Positions 17,404-26,291 of a stretch of DNA of 64,000 nt are shown piece by piece. The notes below the pieces were generated by a model that did no database searches, was not told the origin of the DNA, and saw only the letters and a program-made list of their open reading frames with translations. The DNA comes from Deltaproteobacteria bacterium (GTDB taxonomy: Bacteria; Myxococcota; Kuafuiibacteriia; Kuafuiibacteriales; Kuafuiibacteriaceae), in contig JADJBV010000001.1 of the NCBI GenBank assembly GCA_016703535.1, positions 3,214,001 through 3,278,000 on the forward strand, written 5' to 3'. The translations under genes were made by a program, and so were the position numbers. The first letter of the stretch is position 1. Every line of letters starts with the position of its first letter.

Positions 17404-20400
17404 TCAACCGTTGGCCACCTCGGACAACGGCAACTTCTGCCGCCGCTCCAGGGCCAAGGGCACCAGCTTGACGTATTCGGCGACCGCCGTCGACCAGTGC
17501 TCCAAGATGCGGCCGGCGGTGGCGCTGTCGGTCGCACCTCGGTAGTCGATCAAGATCTCCCGCAGGTTCTCTTGATCGACCAACTCCAGCTCGGCAGGCC
17601 GCACGTATTCGGCGTTGATCCCGCGCAAGGAGCGCCGGGGCAGGTAGACCAGGCCGCCGGTCATGCCAGCCCCCGCGTTGTGCGAAACCGCCCCCAAGAT
17701 CACCACCGTTCCTTTGGTCATATATTCGCAAGCGTGTAGCCCGGCGCCCTCGACCACCGCGGTGGCCCCGCTGTTGCGCACCGCAAATCGATCGCCGGCC
17801 AGGCCCCGAACGTAGAGGGTGCCGCCGGTGGCGCCGTACAAGGCGCAGTTGCCGATGATCGCGTTTTCTTCTGGCGTGAAGCGGGCCTCCGGGCGGCTGC
17901 GCACCACCACTCGGCCGCCGCTCATGGACTTGGCCACCGAATCGTTGGCCTCGCCGTGCAAGGTAACTTGCAAACCGTCGACACAAAACACCCCGAACCC
18001 CTGGCCGGCGCTGCCGATCAGGTCGAACTGGATGGGAGCGACCTTGGCCTCGACCACCTCGGCCCGGGGTGAAAGGCGCTCCAGGTGAGCCCGATGTCGC
18101 CGCTGGGCGATCTCTCCGGCCAAGGTGGCGAGGACCGCCCGATCGGTGCTGCTGACCGGGATCTCCACCTTCACCGGTTCCCCAGAAAAGGCGGGTTCGG
18201 CGGCCTCCAACAAACGCTGGTTCAGCCGGCTGATGCCTTCGCTCAGGTGGGGCCGACGGTAGCCGCGGTCATGGGGGCGGCGCTCCAACAGGCGCGAGAG
18301 ATCCAGGTGGAGCCGCTCCGCCAGATCCTGGTGTCGTTCGGCCACCCGCATCAGATCGGCCCGGCCCACGATCTCCTCCAGGCGGCTGAAGCCGAGCTGG
18401 GCCAGGTGCCGGCGCACGTCTTCGGCCAGGTAGTGCATCAAGGTCACGATCTGATCGGCCCGGCCCCGGTATTTGGCCTTGAACTTGGGATCGTGGGTGG
18501 CGATGCCCCGGGGGCAGGTGTTCTTCTCGCAGACCCGGGCCATGATGCAGCCCTCGGCCACCAAGAGGAGTTTGCCGAAGGCCATCTCTTCGGCGCCGAA
18601 GAGCGCGGCCATCACCACGTCTTGGCCGGTCAACAAGCCACCGTCGACCCGCACCACCACGTGTTCTCGCAGCTGTTGTTCGGTCAGGGCTCGGTGCACC
18701 TCGTACAGGCCCAGCTCCCAAGGCAAGCCGGCGTGTTTCATGGAGCTCAAGGTGGCCGCGCCGGTGCCGCCATCACCGCCCGAGACGTGGACCACGTCGG
18801 CCCCGGCCTTGACCACCCCGGTGGCGATGGCGCCGATGCCCGCGCCCGAGACCAACTTCACCGAAACCGTGACCCCGGGCTTCAGCTGCTTCAGCTCGTA
18901 GATCAGCTGGCGCAGATCTTCGATGCTGTACACGTCGTGCAGCGGCGGCGGAGAGATCAGATCGACCCCGGGCAAGGAGTGGCGGGCCCGGGCGATGTCG
19001 GCGTCGACCTTCACCGCCATCAGCTGGCCGCCTTCGCCGGGCTTCGCGCCTTGGGCCACCTTGATCTCGATCTCTTCGCCGCTCACCAAAAACTCGGCGG
19101 TGACGCCGAAGCGGGCCGAGGCCACCTGCTTGCTGGTCGCGGTGATGCCGTGGCTGTCATAAAACGGATTTTCGCCGCCTTCGCCGCTGCCGCTCCGGCC
19201 GCCGATCTGGCGCATCGCCAAGATCACGTCGCGTTGGGCTTCGGCGTTGACCGCCCCGAACGAGATCGAACCCGCGCCAAAACGCCGCCAGATCTCCTCC
19301 TTAGGCTGCACGTCCTCCGGTGAAAGGGGCTTTTCGGCCGGCACCAACTCCAACAAGTGGCGCGGGCTGATCGGGTGGCCGGCCCGGGCCGCCTCCACGA
19401 AGGCCTGATATTCGTCCCAGCGCGACAAGGGCGGCGCCTCCACCAGGTTGTGGATCCGCCGGGTCAAAGCGCTGGTCACCGAGTGTTTTTCGCCGAGTCC
19501 TTTGCCGTGTTCTCGCAGCTGATGGGTGGAGCCCAAGGGACGGCTGAGATCGTCGGTCTCGGCCAAAATTCGCTCGGCCAGGTCCAGGAGCTCCAGGCCG
19601 CCAAAAGCCGACTCTTGGCCCCGGAAATAACGACCGAGCAAGCCCGGGCCCAGCCCCACCGGCGTAAACAGCCGCGAGCCCTGGTACCCCAACACCGACG
19701 AGATCCCGACCTTACTCATCACCTTGAGCAGGCCGGCCTCGTAGGCGGCCCGGAGCGAAGCCCACCGCCCTTCGGCCAAACCAAAGACCAAATACGGGCA
19801 CACCGCGGCCGCGCCATACCCGACCAGCGCCGCCACCTGGTGGGTGGTCCGAGCGTCGCCGGTCTCGATCACCAAAGAGGCCTCGAGCCGCAGACCTTCT
19901 CGCTCCAAAACGTCGACCACCGCCCGCAGCGCCAACAAGCTGGGGATCGGCGGCCGCTCTCGTTTGGCGCTCCGATCGCTCAACACCAAGATCGTGCAGC
20001 CCCCTTGGATCGCCTCGCTGGCTCGCCGGGTCAGCTCCTGTAGGCCCTCTTCCAGGCCGGCCGCGCCCCGGACCCGGGGGAAGGTCATCGGCAACTCCAC
20101 CGCCTCCAAAGAGCGGCCGTGTTGGGCCAACTCACCGGCCCGCTTCACGAAGGCCAGCTGCTCCGGATCCAAGATCGGGGACGACAACTCGATCGCCGGA
20201 CAAAGAGGGATCAAGGTCTTGGGCGCAAACACGTTGGGCCGGGCTCCCAGGTGAGTGGTCAACTCGGTGACGATCCGCTCCCGCAGGTGATCGAGGGGCG
20301 GGTTCGTGACCTGCGCGAAGCCTTGATAGAAGAAGTCGAAGAAGGAGCGGGGCTGATCCGAAAAGACCGCCAATCGGGCGGTGTCGCCCATCGAGCCGAT

Positions 20401-21744
20401 CGGCTCCTTGCCGGAGGCGATCATCGGCAGCAGGATCTCGTCGATCTCTTCTCGGCTCACCCGAAAGAGCGAAAGTTCCTCGGGCGTGGCCGAAACCTGC
20501 ACCTCGGCCCGGCCCACCAGCTCCACCCGAGCATCGAAGTCGGCGCCCGCGTTTTCGGGGGCCTCGGCCGGATCTTCGAAGCGCACCTCGCCGGTCTTGA
20601 GGATCACCTGGGTCCCGGAGCCGCCGTGGATCAGGCCTTTTTGGAGGATCTCCCCTTCGGCCAGGCCAAAGGTGCCGGCCTCACTCGACAGATAAAAGGC
20701 GTCTTGGGTCATGGCCCAGCGACAAGGCCGAAAGCCGTTGCGGTCGAGGCGTGCGCCCACCACCTCCCCGTCCGAATAGGCCAAAAACGCGGGCCCATCC
20801 CAGGGCTCGAGGGCCCGGCTCCAGAACTTGTAGAAGCCGAGGTGATCACTTTGGGCCGGCGGCACCATGATCGCCAAGATCTCGGAGAGGTGCGGGATGC
20901 TGCTGCGATACCGCAGGGCCTCGACCATCTCATTGAGGCTGCCCGAGTCCGAGATGTCCTGGTGGGTGAGGAGTTCGTCCTTCGGGAGGCCCAGGGCCTG
21001 CTCCCGGGCGTAGGACCAGGCCCGGTTGCACTCGATGGTGTTGATCTCGCCGTTGTGGGCGATCAGGCGAAAAGGCTGGGCCTTGTCCCAGGAGGTGCTG
21101 GTGTTGGTGGAGAAGCGCCGATGGAACAAGGCAAACCGAGTGACAAACCGCGGGTCCCGCAGATCGGGATAAAAGCCGGCGAGCGCCTCGGCCCTCACCA
21201 GGGCCTTGTAGATGATGGTGCTGGTGGACAAGGAGGTGAAGAAGACGCCGCGCACCAGCCCCGCCCTTCGCAGGTGCGTTCGGTAGGCTTGTTTGGCGTG
21301 ATACAGGAGCGCGTTGAAGGAGGCCTCGGTGCGGCAGAACTCGGGCCACTTCACGAAGGCCTGCACGATGGTCGGCATGGTCTCCCGGGCCTGACGCCCC
21401 AGGACCGAGGTGTCGATCGGCACGTCGCGCAGGCCGAGGAGCTCCAGCCCCATGAAGTTGAAGGTCGCCTCGAAGAGCGAAAGGGCCTGCCGCCGCCCCT
21501 CGGCGTTGAGCATCATGAAAAGTTGGGCCACCGCCACCTGGCCCCGCGGATAACCAAGGAGCTCGAAGGGGACCTCGGTCATGATCCCGGCGCCGTCCCC
21601 GGTCTTGCCGTCGGCCAAACAGCCGCCGCGGTGTTCGACGCAAACCAAGGCCCGGAGGGCCTGCTCGAGGTAGGCGTGTTTGGCGAGCCCTTCCCGGCTG
21701 GCGACGAAGCCCACCCCACACGCGGACCGCTCTTGTGCGCCCAT
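17404..21744 (-). CDS. gltB: Glutamate synthase, large (alpha) subunit
   Basis: 1446 aa, normal length. It converts 2-oxoglutarate and glutamine to two glutamates in nitrogen assimilation. The order of domains is an N-terminal class II glutaminase domain whose nucleophile Cys follows a short propeptide (SACGVGFVASREG), a central domain, the FMN-binding barrel (ISPPPLHDVYSIEDL, HVSGGDGGTGA), the 3Fe-4S cysteine cluster (C..ARVCEKNTC) and a C-terminal GXGXG beta-helix (GGRVVVRS, NCALYGATGGTLYVRG). The small subunit gltD is not in the window. The gene is divergent from the cytochrome cluster, with 263 bp between them. Confidence 0.97.
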   Translation of the reverse strand: MGAQERSACGVGFVASREGLAKHAYLEQALRALVCVEHRGGCLADGKTGDGAGIMTEVPFELLGYPRGQVAVAQLFMMLNAEGRRQALSLFEATFNFMGLELLGLRDVPIDTSVLGRQARETMPTIVQAFVKWPEFCRTEASFNALLYHAKQAYRTHLRRAGLVRGVFFTSLSTSTIIYKALVRAEALAGFYPDLRDPRFVTRFALFHRRFSTNTSTSWDKAQPFRLIAHNGEINTIECNRAWSYAREQALGLPKDELLTHQDISDSGSLNEMVEALRYRSSIPHLSEILAIMVPPAQSDHLGFYKFWSRALEPWDGPAFLAYSDGEVVGARLDRNGFRPCRWAMTQDAFYLSSEAGTFGLAEGEILQKGLIHGGSGTQVILKTGEVRFEDPAEAPENAGADFDARVELVGRAEVQVSATPEELSLFRVSREEIDEILLPMIASGKEPIGSMGDTARLAVFSDQPRSFFDFFYQGFAQVTNPPLDHLRERIVTELTTHLGARPNVFAPKTLIPLCPAIELSSPILDPEQLAFVKRAGELAQHGRSLEAVELPMTFPRVRGAAGLEEGLQELTRRASEAIQGGCTILVLSDRSAKRERPPIPSLLALRAVVDVLEREGLRLEASLVIETGDARTTHQVAALVGYGAAAVCPYLVFGLAEGRWASLRAAYEAGLLKVMSKVGISSVLGYQGSRLFTPVGLGPGLLGRYFRGQESAFGGLELLDLAERILAETDDLSRPLGSTHQLREHGKGLGEKHSVTSALTRRIHNLVEAPPLSRWDEYQAFVEAARAGHPISPRHLLELVPAEKPLSPEDVQPKEEIWRRFGAGSISFGAVNAEAQRDVILAMRQIGGRSGSGEGGENPFYDSHGITATSKQVASARFGVTAEFLVSGEEIEIKVAQGAKPGEGGQLMAVKVDADIARARHSLPGVDLISPPPLHDVYSIEDLRQLIYELKQLKPGVTVSVKLVSGAGIGAIATGVVKAGADVVHVSGGDGGTGAATLSSMKHAGLPWELGLYEVHRALTEQQLREHVVVRVDGGLLTGQDVVMAALFGAEEMAFGKLLLVAEGCIMARVCEKNTCPRGIATHDPKFKAKYRGRADQIVTLMHYLAEDVRRHLAQLGFSRLEEIVGRADLMRVAERHQDLAERLHLDLSRLLERRPHDRGYRRPHLSEGISRLNQRLLEAAEPAFSGEPVKVEIPVSSTDRAVLATLAGEIAQRRHRAHLERLSPRAEVVEAKVAPIQFDLIGSAGQGFGVFCVDGLQVTLHGEANDSVAKSMSGGRVVVRSRPEARFTPEENAIIGNCALYGATGGTLYVRGLAGDRFAVRNSGATAVVEGAGLHACEYMTKGTVVILGAVSHNAGAGMTGGLVYLPRRSLRGINAEYVRPAELELVDQENLREILIDYRGATDSATAGRILEHWSTAVAEYVKLVPLALERRQKLPLSEVANG

Positions 21745-21868
21745 ATCGGACCGGGACGGTCCCGCGCTTGACGCACAGGGTCAACGAGCTGGCGCAACGC
21801 GTCGGTGCCGATTGGTGTTTCCATTTGGGGCAGTTTCCCGGGTAGAAGGGGTCCTTCGTGTCGGTTTG

Positions 21869-21901
21869 GGAACTGCGTTCACCAGCCGCAGTTCCGTTTT
21901 T
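21869..21901 (+). terminator. Terminator-like hairpin in the leader of the cytochrome cluster
   Basis: A 9-bp perfect stem, GGAACTGCG (21869-21877) and CGCAGTTCC (21887-21895), is followed by GTTTTT (21896-21901), the form of a rho-independent terminator on the + strand. No + strand gene ends upstream of it. It lies about 107 bp before the start codon of the decaheme cytochrome gene, so it could act as an attenuator in a long leader. Confidence 0.6.
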
Positions 21902-22007
21902 GCCCCGGGATGGCGCGGGGAAGCGATGTTCCGGTCGGGCACAGTCAGTGCAAACGGCGATGGCGCGCACCCCGAAAGGGCGTGTTTGCGGAGGGATGGA
22001 AGATCTC

Positions 22008-24221
22008 ATGAGAAGACCTTGGCAATTGTTGGCGCTGCCTCTTTTGGTTCTTGCTTGCGAGGGACCGGCCGGGCCCGCGGGCGCAAACGGGGAAAAGGGG
22101 CCCGCCGGCTCCAACGGTACAAACGGCGATCCAGGCACCCCGGGGAACAACGGCAATGATGGCCAACCTGGCCAGCCCGGCACCCCGGGCACCCCAGGAC
22201 AACCGGGTCGAACGCCCTATTTCACCGCACCCGGGGTCGCCTTGGAGATCTTGAGCGCGGAGGTCTCCTCCACCGGCACCACCTCGGTGACCTTCAAGAT
22301 CAGCGATGGCGAAGGCCTGCCCCTCGACCGAGAGGGTGCCTTCACCGAAAGTACGGTCGATCTACGGTTCATCTTGGCGTGGCTCGACGCCGACGACATG
22401 GGCCGCCCCCTCCAGTACACCGCCTACACCGTACGCCAAGCCACCGCCGGCAGCGTCACCGTCGATCAGGCGACCGCGGAGGGCAACGGCACCTTCGAGG
22501 AGTTGGCGGAGGGCACCTACCGCTACACCTTCGCGGCCAATACCGCCTCGGCGGACCGCACCAAAACCCACGCCATCGGCGCCTACGCGACCCGCACCAT
22601 CGACGGTGAACGGGCCGTCGACAACGCCAGCTTCAGCTTCGTGCCCGCGGGCGGCACGCCGCTGACCCGCAACGTGGTCAGCACCAGCGCCTGCAACGGC
22701 TGCCACTCCGACATCTCGGCCCACGGCGGCTCCCGCAAAGAGATCGAGCTGTGTGTATTGTGCCACTCGCCTCAGACCGTGGATCCCGACACCGGCAACA
22801 CGGTGGACATGAAGGTGATGATCCACCGCATCCACCGGGGCGCCAGCTTGCCCAGCGTCCAAAGCGGCACGCCGTACCAAATCATCGGCAATCGCGGTTC
22901 GGTGCACGACTACTCGACCGTGCACTTCCCGCAGGAGATCCGGAACTGCCAGATCTGCCACCAAGGCAGCGAGGCCACCCTCTACGCCTCGAGGCCGACC
23001 CGGTCCGCCTGCTTGTCGTGCCACGACAACGTGTCCTTCACCGAGCCGGTGCCGGCCAACCAGGTCTTGCACGGCGGCGGCACTCAACCCAACGACGCCC
23101 CCTGCACCGTCTGTCACCCTTCGACCGGCAGCTTGGCCGGCGTGATCGAGAGCCACAACGCGCCCCTCTTCGATCCCGCCCGCCCGCGGCTCGAGGCCAC
23201 CATCACCTCGGTGACCAACTCCGCGCCGGGACAACAGCCGATCGTCAACTTCCGGCTCACCCGGGACGGTCAGCCGATCGATCTGACGGCCACTCCGCTC
23301 AACTCGCTGCGGATGACCTTCGCGGGCCCGACCACCGACTACGCCCGGTATTGGCAAGCGACCGTCCAGGGGAGCGGCGCCACCGGCACCTTGACCCCAG
23401 TCAACGCCGCCAACGGTGAGTTCAGCTACCAGGTCGCGGCCAGCGCGGCGATCCCCGCCGACGCCACCGGCAGCTACACCGTGGGCCTCGAGGGCTATGT
23501 TTTGGTCCCGCCCGAGACCTTCCGCTTTGCCTTCTTGGATCCGACCTTCGCCTTTGCGGTCACCGACGCGACCGCCGAACCGCGGCGCGAGATCGTGTCC
23601 TTGGCCAAGTGCGAGCAGTGCCACGACGAACTCAGGGCCCACGGCGGCGGCCGCACCAACTCTCAGTACTGCATCTTGTGCCACAACCCGAACAACCCGG
23701 GTGACGAGCGGGCCTCCCGAGTCGAGGACGCCTCGATCTACATCAACACCGTCGACTTCAAGCGGATGATCCACAAGATCCACGCCGGCGAACACTTGAC
23801 CCAGGACTACATCTTGGGCGGCAACCCGTCGCCGAACGCGGCCAACCCCGTGGGCAACCCCGTCGACTTCGGGGAGGTCCGGTACCCGGGCATCCAGGGC
23901 AACTGTTCGGCCTGTCACTTGCCCGGGACCTGGAACGTGGTGGAGGCCAGCGGCCGCTTGCCGACGGTGGAGCAGGTGCGGACCTGCAACGAAGACCCGG
24001 CGGCCGACGCCGACGCTTTGTGCACCTTGGCGAACTGGGAGGTGACCCAGACCATCCTGCTCGGACCGACCAACTCGGCCTGCACCTCTTGCCACGACTC
24101 GCCGGCGGCGGCGGCCCACGCAGAGCTCAACACCGCAACGGGAGGAAGGGAGTCCTGCGCGGTTTGTCACGGGCCCGGTTCGGTGTACGACGCTGATCTG
24201 GTTCACCCGATCGCGCGCTGA
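22008..24221 (+). CDS. OmcA/MtrC-family decaheme c-type cytochrome, surface lipoprotein
   Basis: 737 aa. The start chosen is the ATG at 22008, 5 nt after GGAAG; it gives a signal peptide ending in lipobox LVLAC (Cys17). Directly after it, residues 19-69 are 17 unbroken Gly-X-Y triplets, a collagen-like stalk. Ten CxxCH heme sites follow in two groups of five (CNGCH, CVLCH, CQICH, CLSCH, CTVCH; then CEQCH, CILCH, CSACH, CTSCH, CAVCH), each group preceded by a beta-sandwich-like domain, as in OmcA/MtrC. The HRIHRG and HKIHAG segments are also typical. It is predicted to sit on the cell surface as the terminal reductase. First gene of a seven-gene run. Confidence 0.92.
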   Translation: MRRPWQLLALPLLVLACEGPAGPAGANGEKGPAGSNGTNGDPGTPGNNGNDGQPGQPGTPGTPGQPGRTPYFTAPGVALEILSAEVSSTGTTSVTFKISDGEGLPLDREGAFTESTVDLRFILAWLDADDMGRPLQYTAYTVRQATAGSVTVDQATAEGNGTFEELAEGTYRYTFAANTASADRTKTHAIGAYATRTIDGERAVDNASFSFVPAGGTPLTRNVVSTSACNGCHSDISAHGGSRKEIELCVLCHSPQTVDPDTGNTVDMKVMIHRIHRGASLPSVQSGTPYQIIGNRGSVHDYSTVHFPQEIRNCQICHQGSEATLYASRPTRSACLSCHDNVSFTEPVPANQVLHGGGTQPNDAPCTVCHPSTGSLAGVIESHNAPLFDPARPRLEATITSVTNSAPGQQPIVNFRLTRDGQPIDLTATPLNSLRMTFAGPTTDYARYWQATVQGSGATGTLTPVNAANGEFSYQVAASAAIPADATGSYTVGLEGYVLVPPETFRFAFLDPTFAFAVTDATAEPRREIVSLAKCEQCHDELRAHGGGRTNSQYCILCHNPNNPGDERASRVEDASIYINTVDFKRMIHKIHAGEHLTQDYILGGNPSPNAANPVGNPVDFGEVRYPGIQGNCSACHLPGTWNVVEASGRLPTVEQVRTCNEDPAADADALCTLANWEVTQTILLGPTNSACTSCHDSPAAAAHAELNTATGGRESCAVCHGPGSVYDADLVHPIAR

Positions 24222-24224
24222 TTG

Positions 24225-25439
24225 ATGTCCATGGGAAGGGTCGGATTTACGCTGGTCGTTGCGACCTGCTTCGCCTGCCTCGACGGCCGGGAAGCACCAG
24301 ACGAAGCGGCCTGCGTGCCGACCCCTACCCATTTTTGCTCCCGGGTCCATGAGCCTGGGCTCCAGGACCCGGAGAGCCCCGACTTCCACGGCAAGGTCGT
24401 GCGAGCGCAGGTCTACGACGTGGAAAACTGCCGCAGCTGCCACGGGGATGATCTGAGGGGCGGCGCCTCGGGATCATCGTGCCAAAGTTGCCACGAGACC
24501 GGCGTCTTCGACTGCGCCACCTGTCACCCCCAGCTCCTCGAACAAGGTGCCCACCGGGCCCACGTACAAGGCGGCCAGCTGGGGTTACGTTATGACTGCG
24601 ACACCTGCCACCTGACGCCCAAGACGGTCTTTTCTCCCGGGCATTTTCAAAAAGGTGGCGTGCTGGATCCGGCGCCGGTGGAGGTGGTGTTGGCCGCCAT
24701 CGCCACCTCGAGCGGAGCTCCGGCCGCCAGCTTCGATCGGGCCACCGGCACCTGCCAGAACGTGGTTTGCCACGGCGTGGCCGACGCCGCGGCCAGCCTC
24801 CAGCCCTTGAGCTGGACCGCTCGACCCGAGCCCAACTGCGGTCGTTGTCACGGGGACCCGCCCGCCAGCCACACCAGCGATCGCTGCCAAGACTGCCACC
24901 CTCGGGTGGCCAACGCCGAAGGCCTCACCGATCCGGCGCGGCACTTGGACGGCCAGATCGATCTGGGCGACGGCAGCGGCACCTGCAACGCCTGTCACGT
25001 GGAGACCGGGGCTCACCACGAGGTCCACGCCAGCGCGGTGCGACGCCTCCGGGGACCGATCGGCTGCGTGGAGTGCCACCTGTACCCGACCGAAATCGAG
25101 GCTCCCGGCCACCTGGACAGCCTGCCGCCCGGCGAGGTCTTCCCGAGGGGCTTCGGCGGCCTGGCGGAGGCCCGGGGCGCCCAACCCAACTACGCCGACG
25201 GGCGCTGCGCCAACACCTACTGTCACGGCCCGGGGAGTGACCTGAGCCTCACCGACGGGCCCGAGGTGGTGTACTGCGGGAGTTGCCACGGCGTGCCCCC
25301 GATCGACGTCGATCATCAGGCCGAGTGGACCATCAGGGAGTGTCAACGTTGCCACAGCGCCAGCGTCGATGACTACGGCAACCCGCGCTTTGACGAGAGC
25401 GGTCGATCGCGACACCTCGACGGGATCGTCGACCCATGA
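24225..25439 (+). CDS. Dodecaheme c-type cytochrome with CxxxxCH/CxxCH repeats
   Basis: 404 aa from the ATG at 24225, 3 nt after the previous stop (ATG 24231 is an alternative). An N-terminal hydrophobic signal leads to a Cys-containing segment that may be a weak lipobox. There are ten CxxCH sites and two CX4CH sites (CQNVVCH and CANTYCH). Each CX4CH is followed by a CxxCHG.PP motif, matching the C4xCH...CxxCH repeat described in Geobacter multiheme proteins. It is likely a periplasmic or outer-membrane electron carrier between the membrane cytochrome and the surface proteins. Its stop overlaps the next gene. Confidence 0.88.
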   Translation: MSMGRVGFTLVVATCFACLDGREAPDEAACVPTPTHFCSRVHEPGLQDPESPDFHGKVVRAQVYDVENCRSCHGDDLRGGASGSSCQSCHETGVFDCATCHPQLLEQGAHRAHVQGGQLGLRYDCDTCHLTPKTVFSPGHFQKGGVLDPAPVEVVLAAIATSSGAPAASFDRATGTCQNVVCHGVADAAASLQPLSWTARPEPNCGRCHGDPPASHTSDRCQDCHPRVANAEGLTDPARHLDGQIDLGDGSGTCNACHVETGAHHEVHASAVRRLRGPIGCVECHLYPTEIEAPGHLDSLPPGEVFPRGFGGLAEARGAQPNYADGRCANTYCHGPGSDLSLTDGPEVVYCGSCHGVPPIDVDHQAEWTIRECQRCHSASVDDYGNPRFDESGRSRHLDGIVDP

Positions 25440-26077
25440 ATGACTCGATCATGCACGAGCTCCTGATCTCCGGGACGTTGGCCTGTGTGGGCCTGGCGGC
25501 CCTGATCATGGGTTGGTTCCTCTACACCAAGCCGGCCTTGGATGGTCAGACCAAGTTGACCCTCTTCTTCGGCATCGCCGTTTTGCCGATCACCTCGGCG
25601 ATGGCCACCAACATCGTCGGCTTTCAGACCACCCAAACCCGGGAGTTCTGCGGCAGCTGCCACGTCATGGAGCCGTACACCGAAGATTCGGCCAACCCGG
25701 ACAGCACCAGCCTGCCCTCTCGACATGCGCGCAACGAACTCTTCGGTGATCACAACTGCTACGGCTGCCACTCGGACTACGGCATGGCCGGCATGGTCAC
25801 CACCAAGATGAACGGCATGAAACACGTCTGGGTCTACTACACCAAGGCGCTGCACTGGCCCCGAGAGGCCGGCGATCGAATCCAACTCTACAAGCCCTTC
25901 AACAACAAAAACTGCACCCGCTGCCATTCCATGGCCACGCCCTATTTTAAAGGCGTCCGGGACCACGAGGGCGCCCAAGAGGAGCTGCGCACCGGCGCGA
26001 CGACCTGCGCCAGCGGCGGTTGCCACGGCCCCGCGCACCCCTTCAGCAAGCGCGAACTGGTGGAGGAGCCGAAATGA
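25436..26077 (+). CDS. NapC/NirT/NrfH-type membrane tetraheme cytochrome
   Basis: 213 aa. Two hydrophobic segments (about residues 10-30 and 42-62) anchor it, and the first heme site is CGSCHVM, the CxxCHxM signature of the NapC/NrfH quinol dehydrogenases. Three sites are CxxCH (CGSCH, CYGCH, CTRCH); the fourth is CASGGCH, a CX4CH site. It is predicted to take electrons from the quinone pool and pass them to the periplasmic multiheme proteins, the role of CymA in Shewanella. It overlaps the dodecaheme gene by ATGA and the next small gene by ATGA as well. Confidence 0.88.
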   Translation: MNDSIMHELLISGTLACVGLAALIMGWFLYTKPALDGQTKLTLFFGIAVLPITSAMATNIVGFQTTQTREFCGSCHVMEPYTEDSANPDSTSLPSRHARNELFGDHNCYGCHSDYGMAGMVTTKMNGMKHVWVYYTKALHWPREAGDRIQLYKPFNNKNCTRCHSMATPYFKGVRDHEGAQEELRTGATTCASGGCHGPAHPFSKRELVEEPK

Positions 26078-26289
26078 TCCGCTTTCGCAGCTACACCCTG
26101 CTCCGAATCTCCTGTGTGTTGACCTTGATCGGCCTGGCCATGTGCACCTGGGCGCTGATCGATCCCCGGCCGATCCCGCTGATCCTGGCGATGAGCGCGG
26201 CCCAAGGCATCGGGACCTTGGCGTTCTTGATCTACTTGGCGGTCATCGGGATGGAGCTGAAGAACCGCGGCATCTTCAAGAAGTTCTGA
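26074..26289 (+). CDS. Small two-helix membrane protein
   Basis: 71 aa with two membrane helices (about residues 9-28 and 37-58) and a positively charged C-terminus (LKNRGIFKKF). The start ATG overlaps the stop of the NapC-type gene. It has no heme site. Tight coupling to the membrane cytochrome suggests a small accessory subunit of the quinol-oxidising complex, but the sequence itself is not recognised. Confidence 0.75.
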   Translation: MIRFRSYTLLRISCVLTLIGLAMCTWALIDPRPIPLILAMSAAQGIGTLAFLIYLAVIGMELKNRGIFKKF

Positions 26290-26291
26290 TC

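Noticed and set aside
20119..21771. Long open frame (about 550 codons) on the + strand opposite gltB.
   Set aside because: It is antisense to a clearly conserved gene, has a Gly/Arg/Pro/His-rich composition and no ribosome site. It comes from the high GC content.
21768..21860. Possible c-di-GMP (GEMM-I) riboswitch before the cytochrome cluster, because of ACGCACAGGG and because such riboswitches occur before cytochrome genes in Geobacter.
   Set aside because: Only the ACGCACAGGG part resembles the motif. The GAAA tetraloop, the GACGCAAAGCC strand and the second stem are not in the right places. A covariance-model search could settle it.
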